Of a stretch of 64,000 bases of DNA, positions 31,566 through 42,181 are shown one piece after another. The translations under genes and the position numbers were made by a program. How positions within the stretch are numbered: position 1 is the stretch's first letter; the number at the start of each line of letters is the position of its first letter. The notes below the pieces were generated by a model, which saw nothing but the letters and a program-made list of their open reading frames with translations, was not told the DNA's origin and did not search any database. Source of the stretch: Mortierella sp. BCC40632 (lineage: Eukaryota > Mortierellomycota > Mortierellomycetes > Mortierellales > Mortierellaceae); assembly GCA_011634665.1 (NCBI GenBank), contig WAEK01000012.1, forward strand, positions 1,531,001-1,595,000, written 5' to 3'.

Positions 31566-33192
31566 CAGTGGGCGCCAAAATGGTTTCAATAATTCTCAAA
31601 TTTTCATATTTTAGCAATTTTCTACCCATCGAGAATATGTAAATGCACCTTGTTGCTTAGATTGAAAACAATACCCAGAATGCCTTGTTCACGACAGTGT
31701 AAACAGATTTTCAATACGTTGTCAGAAAGGCGTGCTATGAGGTAAATTGTTGAAGCTAGATATTGGAACCATTTCGCCACTTGGGCACGCCATTTATATT
31801 TATTGCTATTTCATCTCTTTTTTCACAATCGTTTGTCTTATATCTACAGTCAGTCAGAGAGATTAAAAGAAGATGAATAGATCTTGACAAGTTTGATATA
31901 AAATACGGGTGCAATCGCTCGAAAATGGTCGATATTCCTCCATCATGAAAAAAACGAAAGAAGACACTCAAAACTCTATCATAAGCCAGCTAAAAGCAGG
32001 CTACTCCGTCAAGAATGTCGCTAGACGATTATCAGTCAGCCCTGCTTCTGTTTCAAGGATCCGAACCAAGCATTTACCTACTCTACAAAGGCAACCAACA
32101 GGAAGACCAAGAATTCTCTCGGCTCGCTCCAAGAATGATCTCAACAGAAAGTTACTTTCCGGCATGTTGAAGACTAGCAAGCAGGTCCACAAGAGCCTCA
32201 ATGGTGAAGGGACAGTTATCTCGTACAGATCAGTCCTTCGCAACCTCAGGGAGATCGGCTTTCAAGAAGCGAAAAAAAGTCAAAAAGCCTTTCCTTAGTA
32301 AGCGACACAAGCAAGCGCGGTTGGAGTGGGCAAGAGGTCATAAAAATTGGACCATCGATGACTGGAAGCGAGTGGTATTCTCAGATGAAACAAAGATAAA
32401 CATCTGGAACTCGGACGGGATACAATATTACTGGGCTAAGCCAGGCGATCCGGTTCAACCATTTCATCTTCAACCTACTGTCAAGCATGGAGGTGGATCC
32501 TTGATGTTCTGGGGCTGTATGACGTCCAAGGGACTTGGCTATGGCTGTCAGATCTATGAAGGAACTATGAAAAAGGAGGATTACATCAATATTCTCGACA
32601 CAACATTGAAAGAAAGTCTCGAGTATTATGATCTCGGAAAAAATGACTTCATTTTTCAGCACGACAACGACCCCAAACACAAAGCCAAAGCAACAACCAA
32701 GTACCTGGAGGATCAGGATATTGAGGTTCTTCGATGGCCTGCACAATCAGCAGATTTAAATCCAATCGAGCATGTTTGGGACAAGCTGAAGGTTCAGATT
32801 GGTCAACGAGAGAAGCGGCCTACGAGTGTTCATGAATTGTGGGATATGGTGCTGGAGGAATGGGAGCTGATACCACAGGATATGATTGACAAGCTCTATG
32901 AGTCGATGCCACGAAGAGTAGAGGCCGTGTTGAAAGCGAAAGGGGGAATACGAGGTATTGAAGAATTTTCCCGGACTAGTGGCAAAATGGTTTCTATGAG
33001 ACGACAACATTGGAGGCGGCATAGCTCGCTCATGTGAAGTGATAAAAGGCCCGCTTTCTTATTTCTCGGGTCCACCATTGATAAGACTTTCCTTTCTATT
33101 AGAATTGAATATGAAAGAGAAAGAAAGAATAAACGAGAAAATTAGAAAAAGCGAAATTTCTGAAAACATTGAAACCATTTTGGCGCCAACTG
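31566..33192 (+). mobile_element. Tc1-A copy 1 (DD34E Tc1-like element)
   Basis: 1,627 bp, flanked by TA (31564-31565 and 33193-33194), inside the Gypsy-3 leader. Ends are CAGTGGGCGCCAAAATGG on the left and the complement CAGTTGGCGCCAAAATGG on the right, so the inverted repeats of about 25 bp differ at base 5. A related motif in opposite orientation occurs inside each end (about 31762-31782 and 32977-32995). One of four closely similar copies in the window. Confidence 0.93.
31945..33037 (+). pseudogene. Tc1-A transposase, copy 1
   Basis: Start MKKTKEDTQNSIISQLKAGY at 31945. A helix-turn-helix (YSVKNVARRLSVSPASVSR) and a GRPRILSARSK hook follow. The frame is broken at an A7 run near 32272, then continues PFLSKRHKQARLEWARGHKN, VVFSDETKINIW (Asp 1), FIFQHDNDPKHKA (Asp 2), LNPIEHVWDKL (Glu, 34 residues after Asp 2). 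The canonical end is lost by a missing G after codon AAA near 32940, so the frame runs on to 33037. The enzyme cuts and pastes the element into TA sites. Confidence 0.88.
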
Positions 33193-33373
33193 TATTTTGG
33201 TCGACTATGCGACGTTTCAGACTTACTTGTCATGGTACCATGTCTCGTATGTCACAAAATATATTGAACGTGCTGACTGTAGGAAAATAAAATAAAAAAA
33301 AAAAAACAACAACAACAACATTTGACGCTCCTGCGAAGCACTTCCTGAAATCATCAATACTCCTCAACGTCCG

Positions 33374-34660
33374 ATGTCATCCCCAGTCTCTGCCATTCCT
33401 GAACCTGTTCAATCAAGGGCTAATGAGCCAACGGAGAATTTGAACGTCCCCTCTTCCCCTTCGTTCAGTGAATGGGATATGGAGGTGGATAGACACCAAA
33501 CCAACCTTGGTGGTGGAACCGCAAACGAAGGTCTTTTCGCAAGGACCACGCCTCAATATAGTCAAACACGACTCTGCGACTGAGATAGCTCGCCTCAAAG
33601 ACGCTGTCAAGTCACTTGGCGAGAGGCTGAGCAATCTGTACTCCAACGACGGGTACCAAGAGGGGCCAAGCGAGACAAGATCTAGATGTCATGATTGCCG
33701 TGACTGAAAAAAGACTATGAAAAGACCAAAATGATCCTCAAGAAGTTGCAAGATATTGCTGCAGACATTGCATCAGTCGAAGACAGTCCAAAATCGCAGA
33801 CAGTCGCAGTGTTGGACAACATTCCCAAGCGTGTGGCTAGATACGAGGGAAAGAAAATGACGGCCAGAACCTTCTTAAGCCAATTTTACCGTCTGCTTAC
33901 GGCCCACCTGGGCGAGGAACGATTTGAGCGACAATGTGAGCGACTCATGGTGTCCTGCATCGAGGTGGAGCACTTTGCCGTCCAGTTCCAGGAAGGTATT
34001 AAGCCATATCCATCCGGCACTAGAGGATGGGAAACCTGCCGTCAAGTCTTCGTAAATGCCTGTTTGACACAAGATCAACGAGATGAAGAAGTGGAACGTC
34101 TAACCAAGATCGGAATGCTTGAACGAGAGACATATCAGAACTTTGCAATCCGTATTGAAAGAGACTTGCATGTTTACGGTGTAAAGGATGACAATGATAT
34201 TATCCTCAGTCAACTGGGAGAAAGCCATTGGTCCCAATGCCTACAATATCATGCTGACTCGTTATAGCAGCTTCGACCCGAATGCAGCATCCTTCCAGTC
34301 TCTATCCTCATTGTTAACTCAATGTAAGAGACTACGCGGTCCTGAAGGATCCGATGTCACCAAGATCTACGATGATCCACCCGCTGAAGGAAAGGGCAAC
34401 GGCCAACCCCTCATCCGTCAAACGCACGACGAGATCTCGAATGAACAACAATCGTTTTACCCCATTCCAGAAAAATAGGAGCTCTCTAACCAATCGGGTA
34501 ACAAAGGAAATGGCTCATCGCTGTTCTGTGCTAAGTGTGGCGATAACTCGTCACATATAACGAAGGATCACAAGGAATGTACTTACAGACCTTGCCTCAA
34601 GATTGGTCACGTTGAAAGTGAATGCCGAATGAAAAAAAAGGCACGCCGAAGGCAACAAAA
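33374..34660 (+). pseudogene. Gypsy-3 Gag, frameshifted
   Basis: Starts MSSPVSAIPEPVQSRANEP with a Pro/Ser-rich segment. A capsid-like helical domain follows in the frame 33731-34267 (YEGKKMTARTFLSQFYRLL and the EVERLTKIGMLERETYQNFA part). A frame change leads to ELSLNQL-like sequence and a zinc knuckle FCAKCGDNSSHITKDHKEC with CLKIGHVESEC close by, at about 34528-34630. Several frame changes (near 33590, 34262, 34480) mean no intact Gag as written. Confidence 0.7.
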
Positions 34661-35013
34661 TTGGTATGCAATCTGTCAAAAGAAGTAATTGCTAGTCTCA
34701 ATGTTAAGACTTACACTGACCAAAATCTACTATGCTCTAAACCTCAGGTCATTAGTCAATCCTACTCGGACAGCAATATGACCCCCCTTGGTCAGACACC
34801 GTTTGAACGAAGATTCCTTCAATCTGTCAGGAAGGGTTTAAAAAGAAGAATAGCTCTTCGGCAACGAATAAAAATAAAAAAGAATGCCAGTTCTTTTACT
34901 CTACCTTCAGAGAACATTCCTGACCTTGCTGCACAAGAGTGTGAAGACCCTAATGATCTTGAAAAACTATTAAAAAAAAATACTCAGCTTACTATGGACC
35001 TCCTGAAATTAAG

Positions 35014-37761
35014 TTGTCAGCATTTGCAATGCGTGATGATAATGCAGAACAGCGTATTGTTATTACCATTGAATTTGAGAAGTGTCAGTACAATGCACTG
35101 ATCGATACTGGTGCTACTGTATCCTGTATAAGGCCAGAAGATATCGTGGAAAAGCATGGGAAGGACATTCGGTCCATGAAAGGAACGATTACACTAGCAG
35201 ATGAAGATACTACAATAGAAAGGATCGGTCAAACAGAACCTATTGAGATCCATTACCAATCATGTATAGTGTTCTCTCCATTCGAAGTAGTGAAGCAAAA
35301 GTACCCATTCACAATCGGCATGGACTTGTTCCATCGTATTGGTCTTGGTTTGACTGGACTACCCAATCCTGGTTTGAATGCCTCAGTCCTACCAGAACCG
35401 GAGCCGGATCAGCGTCCTTCGCTCATTCCATCTGAACGACCTGAAGAAGAAAGTCAACCGAGCTTTCAGAATGCTAAGAAGGCTTTCTTACAGTCAATCA
35501 AAGACGTGATCGAAAAGAATACGCAAATTCCTAAGTCGAGTCACTGTCCCATTCCTGAAATGAAGGTATACCTTCCTGTGTCAAAGGGAACGGTCATCTT
35601 CAGACGGCCTAGACCATTTGCTCAAAAGCAATTGTCCATTTTTGACGAAGCTGTCGAGAAGTGGAAAAAGGACGATGTAATTACAGTCGCCCCTGTTGGT
35701 AATGTCCACAATAATACACTAACTCTTGCAGCTAAAAAGATCTGAAGGGTAACAAGACTCTTTGGAGAGTGTGTCTAGATCCACGACCACTCAATAAAGA
35801 AATACCAGATGATAACTATCCTCTACCTTTAATATCTGACATCATTAACAAGTTGGCAGGTAATGCAATCTACTCGACCATTGATCTTTCTCAGGCGTAC
35901 CATCGTCTACCAGTACATGAAGAGGATCAACCTTTGACTGCATTTATGCACAGAGGTACGCAATACATGTTCAAGAAAGCTCCATTTGGGTTAAAACCGC
36001 TTTCCAGCATATTTCAACGAGGAATGGCTCGTATACTTGGCGATCTTCCGTTCGTCTGCAACTTCATTGATGACATCGTGATTTTCTCAAAGAACAGAGA
36101 AGAACACAGTGAGCATGTGCGGATTGTGCTTGACAGGTTAAAAAAAAGCCAAGCTTATTGTGAATCCCGATAAGTGTCATTTCTACAGTACGCAAATCTC
36201 ATTGCTCGGGTTTGTGATTGGACTCCATGGGAGGAGTGTGGACCCTACTAAGTTTGTGAATATCGAACATTGGGCACCTCCAACCACGGGAAAGCAAATC
36301 CAGTCATATCTCGGGACGTTCAATTTCTTCCGCGAGTATATCCCTTTATTCAGTTCCGTTGCAGCACCGTTAGATGCGTTAAGACATCGAACCGACACGT
36401 TCACGTTGGACGCTGAGCAGTTGGAAGCATTTGAGACACTGAAGAAACTTCTATCAGCGGCTCCTGTGCTTGCTTTTGCAGACTTTACTCTACCATTCTA
36501 TGTGGCAACTGACGCATCGAATGTGGGTATTGGAGTGGTACTTTATCAATTACCTGATGGGCCAAAAATCCAAAAGAACATCCGATACATATCATTCATG
36601 GCGAGATCCCTTCAAGAAAAGAAAGAAAAATATTCTGCGACAGGGAAAGAGCTGCTAGCGATCGTGTTTGCGCTCAATAAGTTCCACTATTACCTTTGGG
36701 GCAGACACTTTGATCTCTACACTGATCACCGAGCCCTTGTATTCCTTCATTCGCAGCAAGACATGAATTCCATGATGGTCAATTGGCAAGACACGATCTT
36801 GAACTATAACTTTACTGTTCACTATCGGCCTGGTATTCTAAACATTTTGCCTGATGCATTATCTCGTATCTTCCCTGATAAATTCCGGAAGGTTACTCCA
36901 GCTTCACTGCCTGCTATTCTTGCTTACGTGCATATCTTGCAAAATGAAGACACCGAGCGTACAATCGTTCTGGAAAGTGATCGACAAGATGTACTCCATA
37001 GGACTCATGGTATGGGTCATATTGGTACTATTGCTATGGTGAACGCCATTCATAGCGAGGGTCAGACTTGGCCTCACTTGACAAAAGATTGTTCTGATTT
37101 TATTAAAAGATGTCGGGAATGTCAACGTACAAATATCGTTCGAAAAGGATACCATCCTTTGAAGGCAATCCATGCAAGCCTGCCTGGCGATCACATTGCC
37201 ATCGATCTGACTGGTCCGTTCACAACGTCTACAAAAGGCAATGCGTACCTGATGGTTGTTGTGGATGTGTGCACCAGGTTTGTCTTCCTTGAGCCTTTAC
37301 CGAACAAGAAAGGTATCACCGTAGCAGAAAAGCTCTTCAAGCTGTTCTGCACTATTGGTTTCCCGAGAGTTTTACAATCAGACAATGGTCGTGAATTTGT
37401 CAATGAAGCTATACGTACCATGACAACTCAAATGAATGTCGATCAACGTCTCATCACGCCGTATCATCCAAGAGCGAACGGAGTAGCAGAGAGCCATGTT
37501 AAAATAGCCAATAACATGGTGCGGAAGCATATCCAAGAGCGAAGCTCCACATGGGACTCTCACATACCATTCATCCAAATGTCAATGAACACGCGAGTTG
37601 TGTCTTTACACTCGTCATCACCTTTCTCACTCTTCTTTGCAAGAAAGGCGAATGGATTCAGCAACTACTTGAATGACAAAAGAGCAATTGATGTCCCAAG
37701 AAGAGCTGCTCGAACGACTCGAGTATATGAACAAAATAGTATTCCCTGCTATCTCAGGTAA
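35014..37761 (+). pseudogene. Gypsy-3 Pol: protease, RT, RNase H, integrase
   Basis: The protease segment has NALIDTGATVSCIRP (about 35093-35137). RT follows with WRVCLDPRPLNKEIP, STIDLSQAYHRLPV, APFGLKPLSSIFQ and the catalytic NFIDDIVIFS. RNase H has VATDASNVGIGVVLYQ and GKELLAIVFALNKF. Integrase shows the zinc finger (HGMGHIGTIAMV...CRECQRTN) and a DDE core: AIDLTGPF, LQSDNGREF, NGVAESHVK. Frame breaks occur at A runs near 35735 and 36140 and near 37755. All are single-base indels relative to a continuous polyprotein. Confidence 0.88.
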
Positions 37762-38374
37762 AGCCAAAGCTACACAGGAAAAAATGATAGAACGGTTCAA
37801 CCGAACGGTACTTCACAGCGAGTTCCCGGATGGTGCTAAGGTAATGGTCCTTGACCCTATCCAAGGAGACAAGCTCACCCCTCGGTACGAAGGTCCCTAC
37901 ACTGTTGTCCGCAAAACGGCACAGGGAGCATATGTGTTGAAAGATGGAACGGAGGAAGTTCATCATAGGCAATATGCGCCGTCACAACTGAAGCTGGTTT
38001 TGGATGACCTTGACAGTGACCCTGCGTACGAGATAGAAACCATTCTCGAACATGAACCTCACCCAACTATTCCTGGCAAGCTGCAATATTTTGTTAAATG
38101 GAAAGGCTTTACTGAAGACTATAATACATGGGAACCTGAGGAGTCCTTTGTGGAACGAACATGTCTCAAGGAATACTGGGACAAGCAGAAAGCGGCACTA
38201 TCTATGGAGGCTACTCCTAAGAAAACTACCGCTAGGCGTTCCAGTGGCAAAGCTCCGAATAAAAAAGTTCACCCCTGCGAGTCGTGTGCAACCAATCCGT
38301 GCGCGTGCTGCACGCAAACGGACATAAAAAAAAAAAAAAAAAAAATTTTTCTCCACCGACTTCTCACCATTTGA
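37762..38374 (+). pseudogene. Gypsy-3 integrase C-terminus with chromodomain
   Basis: In a +1 frame after the integrase core: EKMIERFNRTVLHSEFPDGA, a GPYTVVRKTAQGAYVLKDG segment (integrase C-terminal barrel), then a chromodomain YEIETILEHEPHP...LQYFVKWKGFTEDYNTWEPEE with the aromatic cage positions Y, W and W. A basic tail and a Cys-rich end (ESCATNPCACC) follow. Chromodomains steer chromovirus integration to modified histones in heterochromatin (family knowledge). Confidence 0.88.
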
Positions 38375-38429
38375 TCCCGCGTCGTTAATACCTACGAACT
38401 CATGCTTCGTTCTCCATAAGGAGGGGGGT

Positions 38430-38686
38430 TGTTCGCCTTGGGATCTATGGCGAGCAGCCTACGCTAGAGGAGCAGTGCCTGAGGCACGTGCGCCTCACAG
38501 TACTTACATTAGAGTTAGCTTCCTGTCTCTCAGGAGGCATGAAAAAAAACCCAACGTCCCTGGGGCCAAGTGGCCAGGCATGTCTTTTTTCTCACCGATT
38601 CTTATTCTTCCCTTTGCTGACCCCTCTATTGTCATATGTCTATCCATGTCGAGGCGTCCTTTTAGGGTAAGTTCAATTATATCACA
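38430..38686 (+). repeat. Gypsy-3 3' LTR
   Basis: 257 bp, TGTTCGCC to TATATCACA, preceded by the purine tract aaggaggggggt (38418-38429). Differs from the 5' LTR by indels at the A run after GGCATGAA, at the T run of CATGTCTTTT, and in TTGTCA(C)TATG. Confidence 0.92.
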
Positions 38687-38808
38687 GTCTGGTTCCCAAC
38701 GGCGTTAGAAATGGCAACAGCTCCACCGATGCCTGTCCCTCGACACAGAGTGATCCCAGCCCCAGGAAACGCACCGGACATCCTGGAGAAGAACCCCCAC
38801 TGGTCTTT

Positions 38809-39807
38809 ATGCGCTTGGAAGATAAGAGGCGACGCCTAATGGACAAAGGATGGGATGCAAGCACAGCATCTATCATAGTCGATAGCCCAGAAGTACAACG
38901 CAGACAAAAAGCGTATTCCAGCATACAGGACAGGTACATAACTTGGGCTACAGCACGCAACGTAGACGCAATGGTACCTCAACCAGTCCAACTCCTCAAC
39001 TGGTTAGCCTCAGGTGTATCCATTAATGGATGGGCAGCCAACACAGTTGACACTTACAAATCAGCCATCATTCAGATGTACGACGACAAGTCTCTCTTCA
39101 ACGGTGAAGACTACCAACAGTTCTTTCGCTCTCTTCGCAGACGAGAGATCAAGCACACAAAGGAGTTAAGCATCGATATCAGTCCAATCGTGGAACACTT
39201 CCGACAGCAGGGGCAGAACTCGTCCCTCACTGATCTTTTCCTCACCCAAAAGCTTTGTTGGCTCCTTGGTACCTGCGGTTTCTTCCGACCCAGCGATATA
39301 ATGTGCATTGATCTCTCCAATGACAGGTTTCATATAGACCAGTTCGCTGTGGTATTACCAATCCTCTTACCAAAGGAAACTAGGAGGGGTAGTCGTATCT
39401 GCAAATACACCACCGTCAAATGCCATGATGACCCTTTGTTGTGCCCTATCAAGACGCTTGCCGAGTACCTATCGCGTATTCAAGGCCATGAGGTAGATGT
39501 CCCTCACCCGAAGGACCCCTCATTATCGTATCGCCCATTGATCCGAGATGTCAGAGACCTAGACAAACCAGTCGGTTCTGAACGCATCAGCAACCACATC
39601 GCTTCGATTACACGCAAGCTAAATCTTCCCAAGAATGCCAAGCTCCCTAAAGCAAGAGCAATTGGTTCCACGGCTGCAATCAGACAGGGTGCTAGAGTGG
39701 ACGACGTTGTCGTACACGGGAATTGGTCGTCCTCTGTACTTTTCGACAAGTTCTATCGGTTGAACACAGCTACTTCAACCAATTTCACGTCGATGATTTT
39801 GCCATAA
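38809..39807 (+). CDS. DIRS-1 tyrosine recombinase, 332 aa
   Basis: This is an intact ORF from MRLEDKRRRLMDKGWDAST. A SAM-like DNA-binding N-terminus (YITWATARNVDAMVPQPVQL) precedes the catalytic domain. That domain has TCGFFRPSDIMCIDL (box A Arg), a basic LPKETRRGSRICKY strand, ARAIGSTAAIRQGA, VVHGNWSSSVLFDKFY with the His/Trp and the nucleophile Tyr near the C-terminus. DIRS elements use this enzyme instead of a DDE integrase to insert circular cDNA. It overlaps the end of the RT/RNase H frame. It is the only DIRS-1 gene with no break. Confidence 0.9.
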   Translation: MRLEDKRRRLMDKGWDASTASIIVDSPEVQRRQKAYSSIQDRYITWATARNVDAMVPQPVQLLNWLASGVSINGWAANTVDTYKSAIIQMYDDKSLFNGEDYQQFFRSLRRREIKHTKELSIDISPIVEHFRQQGQNSSLTDLFLTQKLCWLLGTCGFFRPSDIMCIDLSNDRFHIDQFAVVLPILLPKETRRGSRICKYTTVKCHDDPLLCPIKTLAEYLSRIQGHEVDVPHPKDPSLSYRPLIRDVRDLDKPVGSERISNHIASITRKLNLPKNAKLPKARAIGSTAAIRQGARVDDVVVHGNWSSSVLFDKFYRLNTATSTNFTSMILP

Positions 39808-39822
39808 ATTCCGCTCTGGATC

Positions 39823-39916
39823 CACATATATGGTCCTGGCCCCAAATGGATAATGGCTAGCAAAGTCGAATATCATGAAGACTTTAGCCTATTATCCGAG
39901 GGGCCAGGACCATATA
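39823..39916 (+). repeat. DIRS-1 internal complementary region
   Basis: The left half (atatatggtcctggcccc then aaatggataat) complements the left end at 20186-20220. The right half (gctagcaaagtcgaatat ... cctattatccgagg) complements the true right end, now split between 40062-40101 and 49660-49682. Its central junction gives the circle junction of the two termini. It is the template that regenerates the ends in the DIRS replication model. Confidence 0.92.
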
Positions 39917-39977
39917 GCTCCCACCCTCGTTATTTCCTCCCTTAGTTTTCTTTAGTTGTTTTCCTGTCTCTCCCATC

Positions 39978-40087
39978 GAAGATGTAGTACTCTGTAGTGT
40001 GGAGAGCTGAATTTATTTAGCGGGTATTTTTTTCTGGATTTTCGAGTAAAGAAGGTTACACATATATGGTCCTGGCCCCTCGGATAA
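39978..40087 (+). repeat. DIRS-1 right inverted terminal repeat (main part)
   Basis: Reverse complement of 20186-20297 over the inner part (gtagtactctgtagtgtgg, gcgggtatttttttctgg, gaaggttacacatatatgg). Its outer end was displaced by the LINE-1 insertion at 40102 and continues at 49660. Confidence 0.88.
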
Positions 40088-40236
40088 TAGGCTAAAGTCT
40101 TAAAATTCAGCTCCTTTCCCTCATACCACTCGTGTCACAAAGAGTGGGAAAATATTCAATACGGAAAATAGTACTCTGTCCAAAAAACAGCGCCTTTGGG
40201 TACTCATCGAAAACTCGGGTGACAGCTTTCTTCGTT

Positions 40237-41803
40237 ATGGGCCCCGGATCGAAACGGAAGGGGGTGCCATCTTCCTCTCCACCAATACCGTCGGGAGGAG
40301 GAAACAAAGTAACAAAAACCACCAATGTCGGAGTACGTACCAGAAGTGGTGCGGGAAGTGGACCTCAATCGAATGCACTCAACCTTTCTCAATCTCTACG
40401 ACATTCCTCTGACGTTCTCAATGCTTCAGAGGAGGAAGACAACATGGATCTAGATGGTGACGAAGACACCTCTGTGACAAGGGAATCGTCTCAAAAAGAA
40501 CACAACATTTTCAGAGGAAAATATTTTTGCAGGATCATCTCAGGTGGAGGGCGTATCTGGTGAAGAGTTTGAGGATATGTCGTCTGAGATTTCCATCGAG
40601 GAGCTGCCAGATCCACAAGAACATTGGACCACTGTCACTACTAGGAAGAGGCTTCATGATGCGCATTCCTGCCAAACACCTTTATGGTGATACAGACAGA
40701 GAAAGACTGACATCGTTGACTAAAGACTTAAGGCAACAAGTTGATCTGATTCAGAACCCACGAATGAAGATAGTCGAAGGAATATCTTATGCCTATTTCA
40801 TGGTTCGACACCAAGGCAATGTCGACACCCTTGCGCAATCACCTTTTGCCAGCTCAAAAGGCACCATTGAGACGCCGCTCCACGTCTGCTTCGAGTCTGT
40901 CTCTGAAAAGGATCTGATGGACATCGCCAAGAGAACTGTTCATATTGCGAAACTGCCCACAAAGATGCACAAAGACCAGATCAAGGGAGCACTCTCCATC
41001 TTTGGCAAAATCGAGAGTATCACTGACAATGTTGATCGTCGCGGAAAGTCAAGATACTTTATTGTCACTTTTCAATCAGAACAAAGCATTGGGAACCTCC
41101 AGGAGTCCAATGGTACTATGGTCATGGTGGGCAATCACATGGGCCGAATCAGCGAAATAGGGGGTAGCCGAGTAGACTGGAACAAGGAATGTACGGTCAC
41201 ACTGACACACTTGCCCAGAGGATGCACTCAAGCCGACCTTGCATTCTTAGTGGTCCAACACGGAGCGACATATGTTCACGTTCCTTGGAAACTTGGAGAA
41301 AGGGATAGACACCGACACGCACACGTGTATTTCCAAAATGAAGAGGATATGAAATATGTCACATCATTGAGATTCAAGATTAGACAACAGGAAACGGCAT
41401 GGACTGATAACGCCCAGAGACGTGCTGTTATTATTGTGGGGCTACCGGACACAAGAAGGCAGAGTGTTCGCAACGTCTCACTGAGAGAAACCATGCTGAA
41501 ATGAGGGCATATGCAGTCAACGGTTTCCGTCAGGCTTCACGGCCATCATTACCAACAAGACGTGTTGTAAAAGATGTGTCTTACAGCGCTGCTGTCACGA
41601 AACAACAAGACTTTCCCCCGTTACCGGCTACCCCAAAGACAAGGCAGCACTCAACAACAACGGGTGTCAAAGCAACTCACTCGCCCCCACAATCTGAAAC
41701 GCCTAAAAACGGGCATACAGTTAACCAACTGGCGGCAGACGTGGAACGATTGAAGAGTGCAATGAAAAGAACATGCTCTACAGAACCAGATTATACACAC
41801 TAA
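40237..41803 (+). pseudogene. LINE-1 ORF1, RNA-binding protein, frameshifted
   Basis: Likely start MGPGSKRKGVPSSSPPIPSG at 40237 with a Ser/Gly-rich basic start and an acidic stretch (EEEDNMDLDGDEDTS). After a frame change, two RRM-like segments follow: VHIAKLPTKMHKDQIKGALS (about 40935-41100) and TVTLTHLPRGCTQADLAFLV (about 41195-41360). A zinc knuckle CCYYCGATGHKKAEC (about 41423-41470) is in a third frame, followed by a Pro/Thr-rich tail. ORF1 proteins of this type coat the LINE RNA. Frame breaks near 40555, 40690 and 41410. Confidence 0.75.
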
Positions 41804-42181
41804 GCTAGAGGAGCTCACTTCTACTACCCAAACCATCCTACAAGCTCTAACACAGCTACTGGAAAATTCAACTTCAACAGTGTTGTCAAAAGCTGTTAAT
41901 CAGGTGAATTCGATTCATGCTCACCAAGGAACGAACACATCTATACAGCAGAAGGAACCCCTTATTCAGCGTCGCCAACATGAATAACGAACAAGAAACC
42001 ACTAGCAACTGTCTCTTAGATTGGGATAACGATAGTTACGAGACAATGGATTTCAATATCCTACCAACATGGGACAACGAAATGGAGGGTGATGAAGTAA
42101 TGGATGAAGTGAGAAGGGAGATGGAGTACAACTACGATCTCGGAACCTGCCTACCTGCAATATGTTAGTTCGCTGGAACAA

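Larger units (their letters stand above)
30121..38686 (+). mobile_element. Gypsy-3 chromovirus, 8.6 kb including a Tc1-A copy
   Basis: LTRs of 259 bp (30121-30379) and 257 bp (38430-38686), TG...CA, are flanked by the 5-bp duplication gtctg (30116-30120 and 38687-38691). A polypurine tract AAGGAGGGGGG precedes the 3' LTR. Gag, Pol and a C-terminal chromodomain read on the plus strand. Two extra ORFs sit between the 5' LTR and gag. A Tc1-A copy (31566-33192) lies in the leader. The LTRs differ only at three short indels, so the insertion is recent. It splits the end of the DIRS-1 RT/RNase H frame. Confidence 0.93.
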
